From Malaya genurostris (Eukaryota; Arthropoda; Insecta; Diptera; Culicidae), in the NCBI RefSeq assembly GCF_030247185.1, contig NC_080570.1, positions 150,630,641-150,694,640 of the forward strand: 64,000 bases of DNA, given 5' to 3'. Below the pieces are notes generated by a model. That model saw only the letters and a program-made list of their open reading frames with translations, was not told the origin of the DNA and ran no database searches. A program made the position numbers and the translations under genes. Of the stretch, positions 22,101-33,644 are shown piece by piece; within the stretch, counting starts at the first letter, position 1, and each line of letters begins with the position of its first letter.

Positions 22101-22457
22101 ATATTTTTACGCTTCGTCTTTGACTCATAACTGCAGTGCAGTTCAAATTAAATTGCGTAATGCTAAATTCGACAGTTCAATTTGAACCTCATCAGCCAAA
22201 GACGAAACGGTGCCCTAGCACAAAATTTGGCCAACCCCTAAAATGATCAAACTTGCATCGGCCAGGAAAAAAAAGCGAAAACACGTTTTCGTTCGGCACG
22301 TCAGTGAAGACATTGCACTCCGTTGCAAAAAAAATGGAGTTTTCTGCAAATAACATAAACTTTACGTCTGCTTAGCGAACTGCCGAGTTTAGCATTAAAC
22401 AGTTCAATTTGAACTGGTCTGCACTGATAATTCGAAGGCGAAACGTAAAAATATTAA
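22101..22457. mobile_element. MITE, CGTTTCGTCTT family (long form)
   Basis: The left end (ATTTTTACGCTTCGTCTTTG, near 22101) and the complement of the right end (ATTTTTACGTTTCGCCTTCG) form TIRs. They extend through CAGTTCAAATT and AATGCTAAA on both sides. The 357-bp interior has no ORF. An inner pair of CGTCTTTG-like sites at 22112 and 22200 suggests that a shorter element or a duplication lies within it. Confidence 0.6.
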
Positions 22458-22710
22458 GAAATTAGAAAAGCTCTTCCAGTGAGCCATTCTGCAAGTGGAG
22501 CAAAAATTTCTGAATGCCCTCTGAACATTTTGCTGGTTAATACCATCATAATCGATTGTTGCATTTCTATACCATCTGTTAGTTTAGTGTTAAAGCTGTA
22601 GGCAGCTACTTAGACAAAATTTCGTTAACGATTTATTAATTTAGTTGGTTTGACGTAAAGTCGCCATAACTGAGTTTTGTTTTGCAATGACTGAGTGGAA
22701 ACAGCCAAAT

Positions 22711-23512
22711 GAGCTTGAGCTTGAGCGACCACCCCTGGTTGCTACTCCGTTACTGATTGGGATTTACTGAAATTGTACAGGGAATTTCTAGATGATCCAA
22801 CCTGGGCCTGGTAAATCATCCTGGGCCTGGTAAATCATCCTTCAATGTACATCTTCTGGTAACCCCAGAATTCATTGATCAGTACCGGCGCCGGCCAGGC
22901 CCGAACGTAGATCGTCTAAGGAATGGGAAGGGATGTTAGTCCAACACTTGTTGTTACTAGAGGCCGTATATACTACAGCGCACTCCACAAGTGTCACGGG
23001 AGAAGGGTATTTGTTAGTAAAAATTTCAGTATTGGTATTATTCGCGCGCGACTCAGTATGTTCCGGTTTTAAGATGCTCGGATGCACCACTAAACTCACT
23101 GACTTCCCGAGTGAACGTTTCAGCAATATCCTATACTAAAGTCCCGGGAAGTCTTGATTCACAGCTCTTATTCGAGAAAACTGAAGAAAAATTAGCAATA
23201 CTATCTCGAAAAAAATAAAAACTTCCCTATTTGTTTTATGAATGAAATTACGTGATACAAAATAAACGAGTGAATAGGATTTAGACAAAATAGTTGATTC
23301 ATTGCATTGACATATTCTAAACAGTTGTTATAAAATCATTTTAAATTACCAAATAAAGGTCAACAGATTTTACGCGAGTCTTGATTCTGTATTATTTCCG
23401 CTTTATTGTTTTGATTATTTAATTAATTGGTTATATTGGTTGATCTGGGCAGGCGGCTACCGAGAAAAACATTAATTTATTGTTTGAAATATTAATATCA
23501 AGTGTTTTTACC
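22711..23512 (-). repeat. Left arm of outer inverted repeat (LINE-3'-end-like)
   Basis: Its reverse complement matches 26594-27461 in two blocks: 22711-23030 with 27140-27455, and 23225-23512 with 26594-26883. On the minus strand it ends in a (GCTCAA)n run (22711-22726), like the simple-repeat tails of some non-LTR retrotransposons. A tandem duplication of CCTGGGCCTGGTAAATCATC lies at 22800-22840. Confidence 0.65.
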
Positions 23513-23523
23513 TTTTTTTTACA

Positions 23524-23938
23524 ATGTATTCAATATACCGATACATGTTATCTCTTTTATTAACTTTGTAATATAAACGGATTTGCGCAATGGTTGATTT
23601 TTATCATTCATTTTATAATCCTGAAAAACAACCAATAACATGGAAGAAGAAATCATTCCTAATAAAACTTTTCTCCGAAGCTAGACGGAAATTGATAGGT
23701 TGAATAAAGAGATGATTTAGTAAAATAGAGTAATCAGAAGAAAAACATTGAAAATATCTGATAACTGAAAGGAAAAAGAAACTCCTGCAATTGTCGCCTT
23801 TTACGACATGGAAGCAGGAACCCAGTGGATCTATTCTTGGTTCATTTTTTCCCGCCGGATTCCATACGGCGTCTAGGCTGGTACTGTCCGGAGAGAGATA
23901 ATAGGTACTTTCAATCTCCTAGTGGACCCCAGCCCCTC
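23524..23938 (-). repeat. Left arm of inner inverted repeat
   Basis: A roughly 415-bp sequence whose reverse complement is 24316-24729, at about 95% identity by eye. On the minus strand it includes GCCGTATGGAATCCGGCGGG and CATGTCGTAAAAGGCGACAA, a motif pair I know from dispersed retroelements of many animals. No ORF was found. Confidence 0.8.
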
Positions 23939-24315
23939 ATATGTTGGAAAAGCCAAATGAATGAGAAACTCTCACAAAAGATGTTTTTTTTTTGGAGACA
24001 AGATACGCTCACAAACAGGACTGTAACCTGCATTCTTATGCAATTTGTGTATACGCGTTTACCATTCCCGCCACCCTGAGCTGTGGTAGACACAGTTCTA
24101 TCTCAAAACTGCGTTGGTAAGCGTATATCGAACAACGGTCCAAATCCTAGCCGCCTCACGAGCGGTACCATATGCCCAAAACATCTTCTCTGTTCATTAG
24201 ACAACAAACACTAGGCTTCTCGCTCTATACCTATTTGCCGCTCAAGCACTGAGTAGGAGAATATGTTAATAATGGCTTGTTACTTTCTCGACTATGCCAG
24301 TCGCTTTAATAGATT

Positions 24316-24729
24316 AGGGGCTGGGGTCCACTAGGAGATTGATAGTACCTATTAGCTCTCTCCGGACAGTACCAGCCTAGATGCCGTGTGGAATCCGGCG
24401 GAAAAAAATGAATCAAGAATAGATCCACTGGGTTCCTGCTTCCATGTCGTAAAAGGCGACAATTGCAGGAGTTTCTTTTTCCTTTCAGTTATCAGATATT
24501 TTCAATGTTTTTCTTCTGATTACTCTATTTTACTAAATCATCTCTTTATTCAACCTATCAATTTCCGTCTAGCTTCGGAGAAAAGTTTTATTAGGAATGA
24601 TTTCTTCTTCCATGTTATTGATTGTTTTTCAGGATTATAAAATGAATGATAAAAATAAACCATTGCGCAAATCCGTTTATATTACAAAGTTAATAAAAGA
24701 GATAACATGTATCGGTATATTGAATACAT
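24316..24729 (+). repeat. Right arm of inner inverted repeat
   Basis: This is the counterpart of 23524-23938, separated from it by a 377-bp spacer. It carries the same GCCGTGTGGAATCCGGCGG and CATGTCGTAAAAGGCGAC motifs, here on the + strand. The low divergence between arms suggests a recent duplication or gene conversion between them. Confidence 0.8.
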
Positions 24730-24732
24730 AGT

Positions 24733-24803
24733 AAAAACGTGATTAATCCACCTAGCAGTGAGATGATACCTTTTTTTTATCAATACGCATGTGTTTTTGC
24801 ATT
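24733..24803 (+). repeat. Short direct repeat (CACCTAGCAGTGAGATGATA)
   Basis: AAAAACGTG, TTAATCCACCTAGCAGTGAG and ATGATACC followed by a T-tract occur here and again at 26882-26955 in the same orientation. Each copy adjoins an arm of the inverted-repeat structure, so it is probably a terminus of one component element. Confidence 0.6.
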
Positions 24804-24829
24804 GATATTCTTAGGTGTTTTAGTTCTCA

Positions 24830-25835
24830 TGACATTATTTTAATTATCGTCGTTTTAATCGGCAAATTGAGATTTTAATCACTCATTACCCTGTAATGCC
24901 GAAACTGCAAAACATATCGAATTTCAATCTTAGCGTGTGACAATCGATTGAACATTCCATGAGATGTCGAAGTAAGTTCCACTTTAGAGTTTTTCGTCAT
25001 TATTTATGGTACTTCCAGAGCCGGTATTCAGGAATTAGCATAGCCCAAAATGATTCGAATGGCCATAAATTATTACGCCAAACAATTTACATGAAATTTA
25101 TAAACTCATCATCTGTAATTCCAGAATCGGATTAAATTCACCAATTTTGTATGGGACCTTAAGTCCTGTAATATTTGTTTTTGAAGTTCGATTTGGTCTT
25201 TTTTGAGTAAATGATTGGGCTTTGAGAATCGATTCGATACTGGAACCGGAATTCTAAAATCGGTGTAGCCGAAATCAGTTAAATTCACCTGAGGAGTGAG
25301 TAGACATCTTTGAGAAATTGTAGTGCGAATTGAAATTTGGGGATACATTCCGAATCCAAAAACGAATACCGCTTAAACTGAAATAAATTTATTTGGTGAT
25401 CGACTATCCAAATCTGCAAACCCGATAAACCTGATTAATTTTTGTGTAATGGACATTTTTATACTAACCACCCTTCATTTTCTAAACCAGAAGTCGGATC
25501 TGACTAAAAAGTAAGAGGTTTTATAGGATTTTAAGACCTCTCATTTGAATCATAGACGATTCTTAGATTTCATTTTAATCTTAGATCGGTTCAGCCATCT
25601 ACGAGAAAAATTAATTGCATTATTTTAATTTCGTTTCACATATCATTCTGTTGTTCCGCAATCAGAAGTCGGATCCAAACGTAATTCAGGAACCTTGTTT
25701 GGGAGTATACGACTTTTCATATGAATCTGAGTTTGTAGAAAACGGTTGAACCATCTCCGAGAAAATTGAGTGAAATTATTTGTCACACACGCATTTGCTG
25801 ATCTCGACGAACTGAGTCGTATGGTATATGGAAGT
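24830..25835 (+). repeat. CCGGAACCGGAAG-type dispersed repeat, several subunits
   Basis: Degenerate subunits contain 'gccgaaactgc', 'ggaaccggaattct' (near 25240), 'accagaagtcggatct' (25487) and 'atcagaagtcggatcc' (25661). The terminal motif CTGATCTCGACGAACTGAGT (25797) is shared with copies near 6.5 and 26.5 kb. It is non-coding. Confidence 0.55.
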
Positions 25836-26069
25836 CATGTTCTTCCAGCATTTATTGCTGTAAATAGTTTAAATCAATATAATTATGGAATTACTTCCAA
25901 CTCGATAATGCTGGTATCATCTGGTTTACATATGCCAAATTCGAAAGATTATGTTGCCAAAAATGAACCGTGCTAAAATTGGTCCGAGGCAAATTGTCAT
26001 AAAAAAGGATGCTGTACACAGTCTTTTTGGTACTTAGAAACAATTATATGTAACAGTATAAAAAATCGT

Positions 26070-26590
26070 GTTTCATGTTGCTCCCAAGCATTGCTTTTTC
26101 ATACAGCGCTCAAAATTCCTTCTACTGGAATAAGGCTTACACAAAAATATCGATATCTCCGTTAAAAATGGACGGATTTAAACAATCTATGGCTTGTTGG
26201 ATAGGTATTACCCAGCGAAATCTAAGTCTGGAAACATATTCTGTTTTCAAGGTCAAATGTGATAGATACTGTCAAAAAACTGAAAATTTTGACATAAAAC
26301 TTCGTATAACTCAAAAAGTAAACATCCGATCTCAAAACCATTCAATAGCGTTCTGGGTGACGGGAAGACCTTTCATTTGCGGCTAGTTTGATCAAAATCG
26401 GTCCAGCCATCTCTGAGATCTCGACCTCTTAGTTGACAACACACATACAGACACACACACATACACACACACACACAGACATTTGCTCAGTTCGTCGAGC
26501 TGAATCGATTGGTATATGACATTCGGCCCTCCGGGCCTCGGAAAATTTTTCGAAAGTTTGAGCGAATTCTATACCTATTTTTTATATATA
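26070..26590 (+). repeat. Dispersed repeat end with CA microsatellite
   Basis: The 3' part carries a 'caaaatcggtccagccatct' motif, a (CA)n tract (26441-26477), a CTCAGTTCGTCGAGCTGAAT motif and GGCCCTCCGGGCCTCGG. This is the same terminal arrangement as at 6.5 kb. The upstream ~300 bp is open in one frame (103 codons) but looks non-coding. Confidence 0.5.
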
Positions 26591-26593
26591 TAA

Positions 26594-27461
26594 AAAAAGG
26601 TAAAAACACTTGATATTAATATTTCAAACAGTAAATTAATATTTTTCTCGGTAGCCGGCTGCCCAGATCAACTAATATAACCAATTAATAATTTTAATAA
26701 ATAATTAAAATAATAAAGCGGAAATAATAAAGAATCAAGACGCGTGTGAAATCTGTTGACCATTGTTTGGTGATTTAAAATGTTTTTATAATAACTGTTT
26801 AGAATATTTGAATGCAATGAATCAACTTTTTTGTCTAAATCCTATTCGCTCGTTTATTTTGTATCACGTAGTTTCATTTATAAAAACGTGCTTAATCCAC
26901 CTAGCAGTGAGATGATACCTTTTTTTTATCAATCCGCATGTGTTTTTTTGCATGACTAAAAAAAACGCGAAAGGTAGATGCATAAACGAGTGACTGCATA
27001 CTCGACAGCCGGCTGTCCGGAGTTTTGTCAATTTCGGAGATTGACTGTTTCGTGCATTATATTGCCAGCACAAAGTAACACATAAAACCATAATACTTTA
27101 AAACATTCTTGGTAGCCGGCTACCCAGAGCAATAAACACATGATAACATTATTAAAACATTTACTAACAAAGTATCCTCTCCTGTGATGCACGTGGGAAT
27201 GCAGAGGATTCCTCGGTTCCTAGTAGCAACATGCATCGAACTAACAATCCTTTCCCTCCCAAGTAGATCTGCATTCGGACGTGGCCGGCGTCGGTATTGA
27301 TCAGCATGCATGGTTCAATACAGTTTGCACAGTGTGAAACAATGTGTTATTCCCAAACATGTTACTTCAAAAAATCATTTTGCAATCTCAATTGGTCCAG
27401 ATCAATAACGGAGTAGCAACACACGGGCGGTCTCTAATTCTAATTCTAATTCTAATTCTAT
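26594..27461 (+). repeat. Right arm of outer inverted repeat
   Basis: This is the reverse complement of 22711-23512, with an extra ~250-bp block (26884-27135) that includes the second CACCTAGCAGTG repeat. It ends at (CTAATT)n, 27433-27460, where the left arm ends in (GCTCAA)n. The different tails suggest two independent insertions of one retroelement family rather than a single palindromic duplication. Confidence 0.65.
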
Positions 27462-29560
27462 GCCAGTCGCTTTAATATATTAATAAATTTTTAATAGATT
27501 TAATAGATTTTTTCCTCAAAAACCAACCCCAACCACCATTTCTAGGCTCCCTAATGAAAATCGTATTTAATTACATTACATTGCGACAAATTCCGAAGAG
27601 AATAACAAGACTAATTGCATGCATACTTTGCTGGGAGAGTTTCATTGTTCAGTTGCACGAATGAAAGCTCATTGAAGGTCTTTTTAACGCGTTTTTTATT
27701 CGTTTCGCGGCTTCTTCTACGCCTATTTCCGAAGTTACGCGGATTTCCGAAGTTATGCGGTTTTCTTGTTTCGTCTTAGAAATGCATGAAACATCGAGAT
27801 CTGATGTTATCCCGAAATTATTTCTAAGTCAATTCTTTGACACTTAGAAAATTTTCGATTTAAACAATTTTTTTTTAGATTACACCAGATCTCAACTTAT
27901 CACGTATTTCTAAGATATTTTGTATATTTTTTTTGTTTTGCGGGTTTTTTTACGCGGATTTCCAAAGTTCCGCGGTTTTTTTTTGCGCGGTTTTATTACG
28001 CAGTACGTATCGCCCGCGTAAAAAGAAACCTCAGTATTTGTCATTGCTCAACTGTTACCCGTATGCGATGCGTGTAATTCTTGGATGTTATTGCTAAACT
28101 GCCAACACCCTTTAATAAAAATGACAGTTTAGAAAAAAGCTATGAGTTGTTTTGCGATCGCCGGGTTGCGTGCAGATTGAAAAATAGACTGACGACATAA
28201 AAATTTGCGAAAAAGCAATCAGAGCATTATCAATCAGCAAAACGATTTCCCGGATAGAAAAAGCCTGTTCGAGTTCCGACTCTACAGTATCACTATCCCA
28301 AATTTTTATTTCGCTGACGCTTTTGTCAGTCTTGTGTGTGAAAATTAAGTACCCTGTTAAATACATGGTAAGTTAGGTCGCTCTCTAACAACATGCATTC
28401 ATCCGACCTTTAAAAATCAGAGAGGTAGTTGTAACAAAATAAAAATGCCGAGATTTTCACTGCCATGTTCTCGGTGATCACCATATCCACTCTCTCGAGC
28501 TCGTTTGAAGTACACTCTAGGATCATAAAATAAATTAAAATGACTCATGGCAACTGTTTAAATTTTCCCAAGTTTTGCCTTGGGCTCAACAGTGCATTAG
28601 CAGCTCAGTTTGAAGTTTAATGTCAAAGATGCAAAGCTCAACCTAAATCACTTGCAAAATCAAATTCGTGTGTAAGGAGCTATAGTCAGAAGGGTTCAAC
28701 GATATTCCTGGAGTGAATGAATCCTTTCTGTATTGACCTTAAATAGGTTTTAGCAGATTGTTTGGCATCCTTTATTGGGTGCCGAATTTACTTCTGCTCG
28801 TACAAACTGCGAATTGTTCTGCATTCATTTATGTTTTGTGCTGTTTTTCCACCTCACCCACTTCACAATTCCCTACCATGTTCCATTTATACTTTCCTTC
28901 CCATAACGAAATTGATGAGAAGCTACGGCAAGGCACTAATCTCCCAATAGCTAGGGGAACGTGCCAAAGGAGCCAATTAGTTCTGATTCCTGACATTCGT
29001 GTTATACTTCGAACAATAAATGAAAATAATTATTATTCTGAACTGAAAAAAAACTCAGTTTGAACTGCCACTATCACCAAGTAGTTCAACTTTAATTAAT
29101 ATTTTGAATCCGACATTGTAATGCTTGCTTGAATACAGTAAATTATGTACAGCTTCTTTTCCGATAGAAAATCAGATCTCACAGTTGAAGAGCCACAATT
29201 CTTGACTAACCAGTAGATTATCTATCATCCCTCGCAGGAGTCAATATTTCTATTAATTCCTAAGATTTTGACAATACTTTGATAGCGAGATGGAAACGAC
29301 CGTTGACGTTGTGACGATAGATTTACAATACCATTATTGACTCGTGTAAGGGCCGCTATTAACAGATTCTGCCCACTTCGACTAATCAATGCGCATTTCT
29401 CACGCACCGTTGGCTGTTGGATTCTTTGTTAGTTAAATATACTCCAAACAAAGTGTGTGTGGGTTGTTTTCTATTGTGGTGTTTTCTTACCTTTTTATCT
29501 TATCTATAGTAGTATTTCCATGACCATAAATTTCGTTTCGAGTAATAAAAAATCACCACT
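27462..29560. other. Intron with AT-rich repeat fragments
   Basis: 27715-28020 has repeated 'acgcggatttccgaagtt' and 'tttctaag' motifs and resembles the block at 63840-64000 (shared ACACCAGATCTC). 28564-28650 looks like a fragment of the CGTTTCGTCTT MITE family (CAACAGTGCATTAGCAG). No exon was recognised. Confidence 0.45.
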
Positions 29561-29569
29561 GGAATCGCT

Positions 29570-30075
29570 ATCACCGAAAGTCGTTTGCTTGAAAGGGTGA
29601 TATCGTTGAAAGTCGTTTGACTGCGGGTAATTTCATCGAGAAACATTTCACCGCAAATAGTTTCGTCGAAAGTTGTTTGACCGAGAGTCGTTTCACCGAA
29701 AAACATTTCGCCGGAATTCGTTTGTTCGAAAGGATCATATTGTTGAAAGTTGTTTTTTTTTTGTTTCGATTATCGAGGTTTTAACCTTAAGGTCATTCGC
29801 CTCTTCGGATCAGAAAAACTTTCTGACCCTATGTGCGGCGTTGGAAATCGAACCCAGGTGGGTTGCGTGAAAGGCATGGACTTACCCATCACACTATACC
29901 CGTCCCCCGGCAAAGTTGTTTAGCCGAATGCTATTTCGCCGAAAAACGTTTCGTCGAAAGTTGTATAGCCAAATGTCATTTCGTCGAGAAACGTTTCGTC
30001 GAAAGCGTAACTTCGTTGAAAGTTGTTTAGCCGAATACCATGTTGCCGAAAGTCGTTTCGTCGAAAATGTAATTT
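29570..30075. repeat. 15-bp-period 'CGAAAGTCGTTTC' array, interrupted by a SINE
   Basis: Degenerate repeats of CGAAAGTYGTTTNRC and CGAGAAACATTTC with a period near 15 bp. They are related to the cleaner arrays at 41768-41913 and 60766-61139. The array is split by a SINE at 29756-29911. Two more units (GAAATGGCTTTCGGCGAAAT) lie at 30432-30452 in inverted sense. Confidence 0.7.
29756..29911 (-). mobile_element. tRNA-derived SINE (family B)
   Basis: On the minus strand it starts GGGGGACGGGTATAGTGTGA with an A-box-like TAGTGTGATGGGTAAG. It has a B box GGGTTCGATTTCC and ends in AATCGAAACAAAAAAAAAA. A 10-bp repeat AAAGTTGTTT at 29746-29755 and 29912-29921 is the target-site duplication, formed from the host 15-bp repeat. 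Confidence 0.8.
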
Positions 30076-30610
30076 CTCTTCTGAGATTTTTCAATTGAAG
30101 ATAGCATACAAAGCCTAAATTTTAAATATGATAAAACGACCGTGTATGAAATTTAGTATTGCATTCGAGTCTAGCAGTCTTTTCAATTAGAACAGCTGCT
30201 CTACTACTTGACAGTTCGACTACTGATTTTGAGTATGATGAGTTTCACACGAGAAACGATAAAATATTTATTTTGATAGAAATAAAACCGTCCGGCGAAA
30301 ACTACTGATCTTATTCAAGTGACCACTAAACTCGACTATTTCAGATATACAATTTGACCTCAACAAACAATTCTTCGTTATTTGAAATCAATTCCGATAT
30401 GAATGTACGTTTAAGCGCAATGTCTTTCAGTGAAATGGCTTTCGGCGAAATGTCCCTGACCCATTGAAGGTTAGTTCCATGATATCGTATTTTTGGTATA
30501 ATTCCATTGAAGCTAATATTAAAAAGGCAGTTTAAAGATCGGATTAAAAATCTATGAAAATAATAGTGGCAATAACTCATATCTACCGTTTTTATTCATA
30601 CCTTCCGCAG

Positions 30611-30767
30611 GATTGCACGAACACCAACAAGTGCTTCTGCAAATTCGGCTGGACAGGACCGGACTGCTCGATACAAGCTCATATCACAACGACGTACGCA
30701 TCCCCAGTGACAGCCTCCACACCGGATGGTCTCTCGGCCGTAATGGAAAAGAAAACCACTCGCTACG
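30611..30767 (+). CDS. mmd: ADAM gene, EGF-like and juxtamembrane exon
   Basis: The acceptor is CTTCCGCAG and the donor GTAAGT. The exon enters in phase 0 after CSGNG and leaves with one base. It encodes DCTNTNKCFCKFGWTGPDCS, completing an EGF-like repeat (C-x-C-x5-G-x2-C), then a Thr/Ser-rich stalk QAHITTTYASPVTASTPDGL and MEKKTTRYG. The C.C..GW.G.DC form resembles ADAM11/22/23 rather than ADAM10/17. The stalk would sit just outside the membrane. The next exon must start with two bases to complete a codon. Confidence 0.9.
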
Positions 30768-31051
30768 GTAAGTTGGCCACTAGTTCCAGTTTGCTGTTCA
30801 TCCCCTCTCACCACTCATTATTAACACATAACCTGCCAGACAATGAATGATTCATACTCTGTTTGTTTATATTTTTCGTTTGTTCTATTCTTTTTTGAAA
30901 TTTACATCTTTGTATATGTATCTAGGAATATTGCAGTTTATTTTATTTTCGTTTTCTATGTACAACTATTTTCATACTGTAGGTTTTTTGCAACTTCAAT
31001 CATTCATGTTCCGTTCCGTCTTCAATCAATAATAATATTCTTTTCAATCAG

Positions 31052-31105
31052 AGAAACACATGTACAGAAGTGGAAGATTCTACTATTTTTTCCACCGAAA
31101 CGAAG
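31052..31105 (+). CDS. Candidate 54-nt cassette exon of the ADAM gene
   Basis: A good acceptor (TTCTTTTCAATCAG) precedes 54 nt that are open in the phase required by the upstream exon. A GTAAAA donor follows. Inclusion would insert 18 residues, (E)KHMYRSGRFYYFFHRNE, without shifting the frame. It lies 284 bp after the EGF exon and just before the transmembrane exon. I have no homology evidence, and the base composition is ordinary for the intron. Confidence 0.35.
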
Positions 31106-32083
31106 GTAAAAAACACGCAAACGATTGAACTCCAGCTCACAGCGTGGCTCGTGTGATGTTGCTTAACATCTTAGTGAAACTGTTCTCTTCATTTTCTTCT
31201 TATTGGTCATAATTCGTCAAGTAGATCTTTTGCTTCTTCAAGCGAACGAGTTCGGTTTTTATTTTGGTATGAAAAAAAAAACAAAACCCAACGTAACCGA
31301 GCTCTGTGAAGTTAGCTTAAAGAAGAAACTTGACACTTCCAGATGACTTCCAATTATAAAAAAAATACAATAATAACATTATGACAATGGTAATCGTTTA
31401 CTCTCAAAATCCAATAGTTTGTTCCCCGCCCCCCACGAAAAAAAAGTAGTTTGTAGAAGCTTTGAATCCCATTAGAAAAATAGTAACTTTGGTATCTATC
31501 ATCTGTCAAATCAACTTCTAACGAATTTATCAGCAATTCAGAACAGGGGCTTCTATATTCAACGATTTCAAATGGAATATCTTAGCAAAACATCAATTCG
31601 AATGTTAGGTTGTTGAAAATAGAAACGCTACTTTCGTCTGACTTGCTTTATAACGGGTACAACGGAAACAAAACGGTTCCTGGCATCATCCTCAATCCGC
31701 GTAATTCAGTTCTTTATCAATTCATTTACTATCATTTTTGTGTTTTAAAAATATCTTTCCATTCAAACGCATTAAATAAAATTGAAAACAGATTCCGATC
31801 ATGAAAAATAATCAACGAAAATTTCATTTTCTCATTTTACGCGCACCTGGCTTTTCGTCCCGCCATTTTGTTTTGACTCTTTCTCTCTCGTTTTTTTGTT
31901 TTATTTGTCTTCGTTCACTCACCTTTCACCACTACCAACCAACCTCCAACATTTTGGAATTGGTCGACGTGCGGTTGCTGCCATCTTCCTACTCAACACG
32001 AAATCGAAACCGTGTCTCACCAACCTACCCACCAACACATGCACATGAATGAATTGAAACCAAAACAACAAAATAAACAATAG

Positions 32084-32186
32084 ACCATGATCAAGGCAAA
32101 GTCAGCACTTTAGCCATGGTGATCATGCTAGTGGTGGTCGTGAAATGTGTCTTCCTCTGTTTCGCCCTAATGGCTGTCTGCTACAG
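32084..32186 (+). CDS. mmd: ADAM gene, probable transmembrane exon
   Basis: Entered in phase 1 after ...AACAATAG, the exon reads DHDQGKVSTLAMVIMLVVVV, then KCVFLCFALMAVCYR, and reaches an AG|GTACGA donor leaving two bases. The ~25-residue hydrophobic run with a following basic residue is a type I membrane anchor, as expected directly after an ADAM stalk. The frame agrees with the previous exon whether or not the 54-nt cassette is used. The acceptor lacks a clear pyrimidine tract, so the exact 5' boundary is uncertain. The Lys inside the hydrophobic run is unusual. Confidence 0.65.
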
Positions 32187-33640
32187 GTACGAAATGATGA
32201 TAGTAAAAAAACAAACAAACAACTGTTGTGGTTTATCAGTGTGAGATAGATTCGGTGTCAACGTCTTTTTTTTACTATACTATTTTCCAACTGATCGGTT
32301 TTATGGTTTTTGTTTCGATCGGACACAGTCCACTAATCAGTGAAGGCAAAATACAAGAAATCTAGTACTCATTTGTTTATTTTTTTTCCGGTCAACAGTC
32401 GCCATTTTATTTTTGTTGTTGTTGCCGCCATATCAAAGCAGTACCAGATTGAATGTCAGCCAAGTCGTCTCCTCTAAGAACAGGGTAACAAAAATTTGCC
32501 GAACATCATCGCATAGTGTGTAATATAGTGTACAGAACAAAAATAGAAAAAAAACGAAACCGTGCTGTCAGTTCTAAGTGGTTCAAACTTCGTTTTCCTA
32601 CTACCCAATAAACTATCAAAACTGCATACATACGTACATGTGCATATAAAATACTCGCTACCGTTTGAAGTGACTATGTGTTGGTGATATTTTTTTTTTT
32701 GTTGTCCATTATTCGTTTCACTTTTTTTGGTTCCGCTCTTGCCCCCATTTACTGTGTATAATTCAGTGTAAATCATGTAACCACACCGCAATTCGATGTC
32801 CACACAGTTTTACTTTCGATATACTTTTATAATAATTTAATATCTGTACACTTTCGGTTCCGGTATCTGGTGATTTTGTTTCCCGTATTTGTTGTGTTTC
32901 CCGATCACCTTTCTTTCTTTTGCCGTCTTTGTCTCTGTGTGTTCGTTTCTGTCGTTCTTCATACTGTTTAAAATAAATATACAACCAATCAGCTCAGCTA
33001 AGCCAGTGTCTATACTACCAATTACACCCAGTCGATGTCAATTTAATGAGCCTAACACAGAAAGTATATGTATATATATTTTCGCCAGCTAAAATAATCA
33101 TCCAACCTGCGTTTTTTTACTTTCACTGTTTTGTTTAATTGATGAGTTCATTTTCATCCTCTGCTGTGACCACGGTTGTGAAGATTAAAAATTCTACCGA
33201 TACTGCTAGATCCTTGAACGACATAAATTATGCATCTGACGATATATTTAAATGAAGTATAATTAATTTGGAAGACTTTCATAATAAATAAAAAAAAAAT
33301 GATAGACCCCTTAACGTTATAAACTAAATGATTTTTCGTACTTTCGATGTAATGAAAAGCAAATGTTTTGAGGTTTTCCATCTTTCCATGTTCAAATTTG
33401 GCCGTTTTCGGAATATGGTTACATTTCCGAGCAGTTTAACGGCAGAGCAATTACACGGCACAGGGACAAGGGCTGCAAGTTCATCTCTCTCTCTCTCTCT
33501 CTCTCGGTTTTTTTTTCCTGTTTCCAATCCATCACTCGTAGATCATTTGCTGTAAATTTGGAAAGTTTACACGACGAAAAATTGCCATACTTGAAGTGAA
33601 ACATTCTATTTCAGTCATTTAGGGTCATTTTTTCAGCTAC
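32187..33640. other. Intron after the transmembrane exon
   Basis: AT-rich sequence with T-tracts near 32688-32700 and a (TC)n microsatellite at 33482-33506. No exon continuing the cytoplasmic tail was recognised here. Confidence 0.45.
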
Positions 33641-33644
33641 TTTT

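Noticed and set aside
30843..31109. 88-codon hydrophobic frame after the EGF exon, considered as the transmembrane exon
   Set aside because: It is entered by no acceptor in the correct phase, and its hydrophobicity comes from T-rich intron sequence; the 32084 exon fits better.
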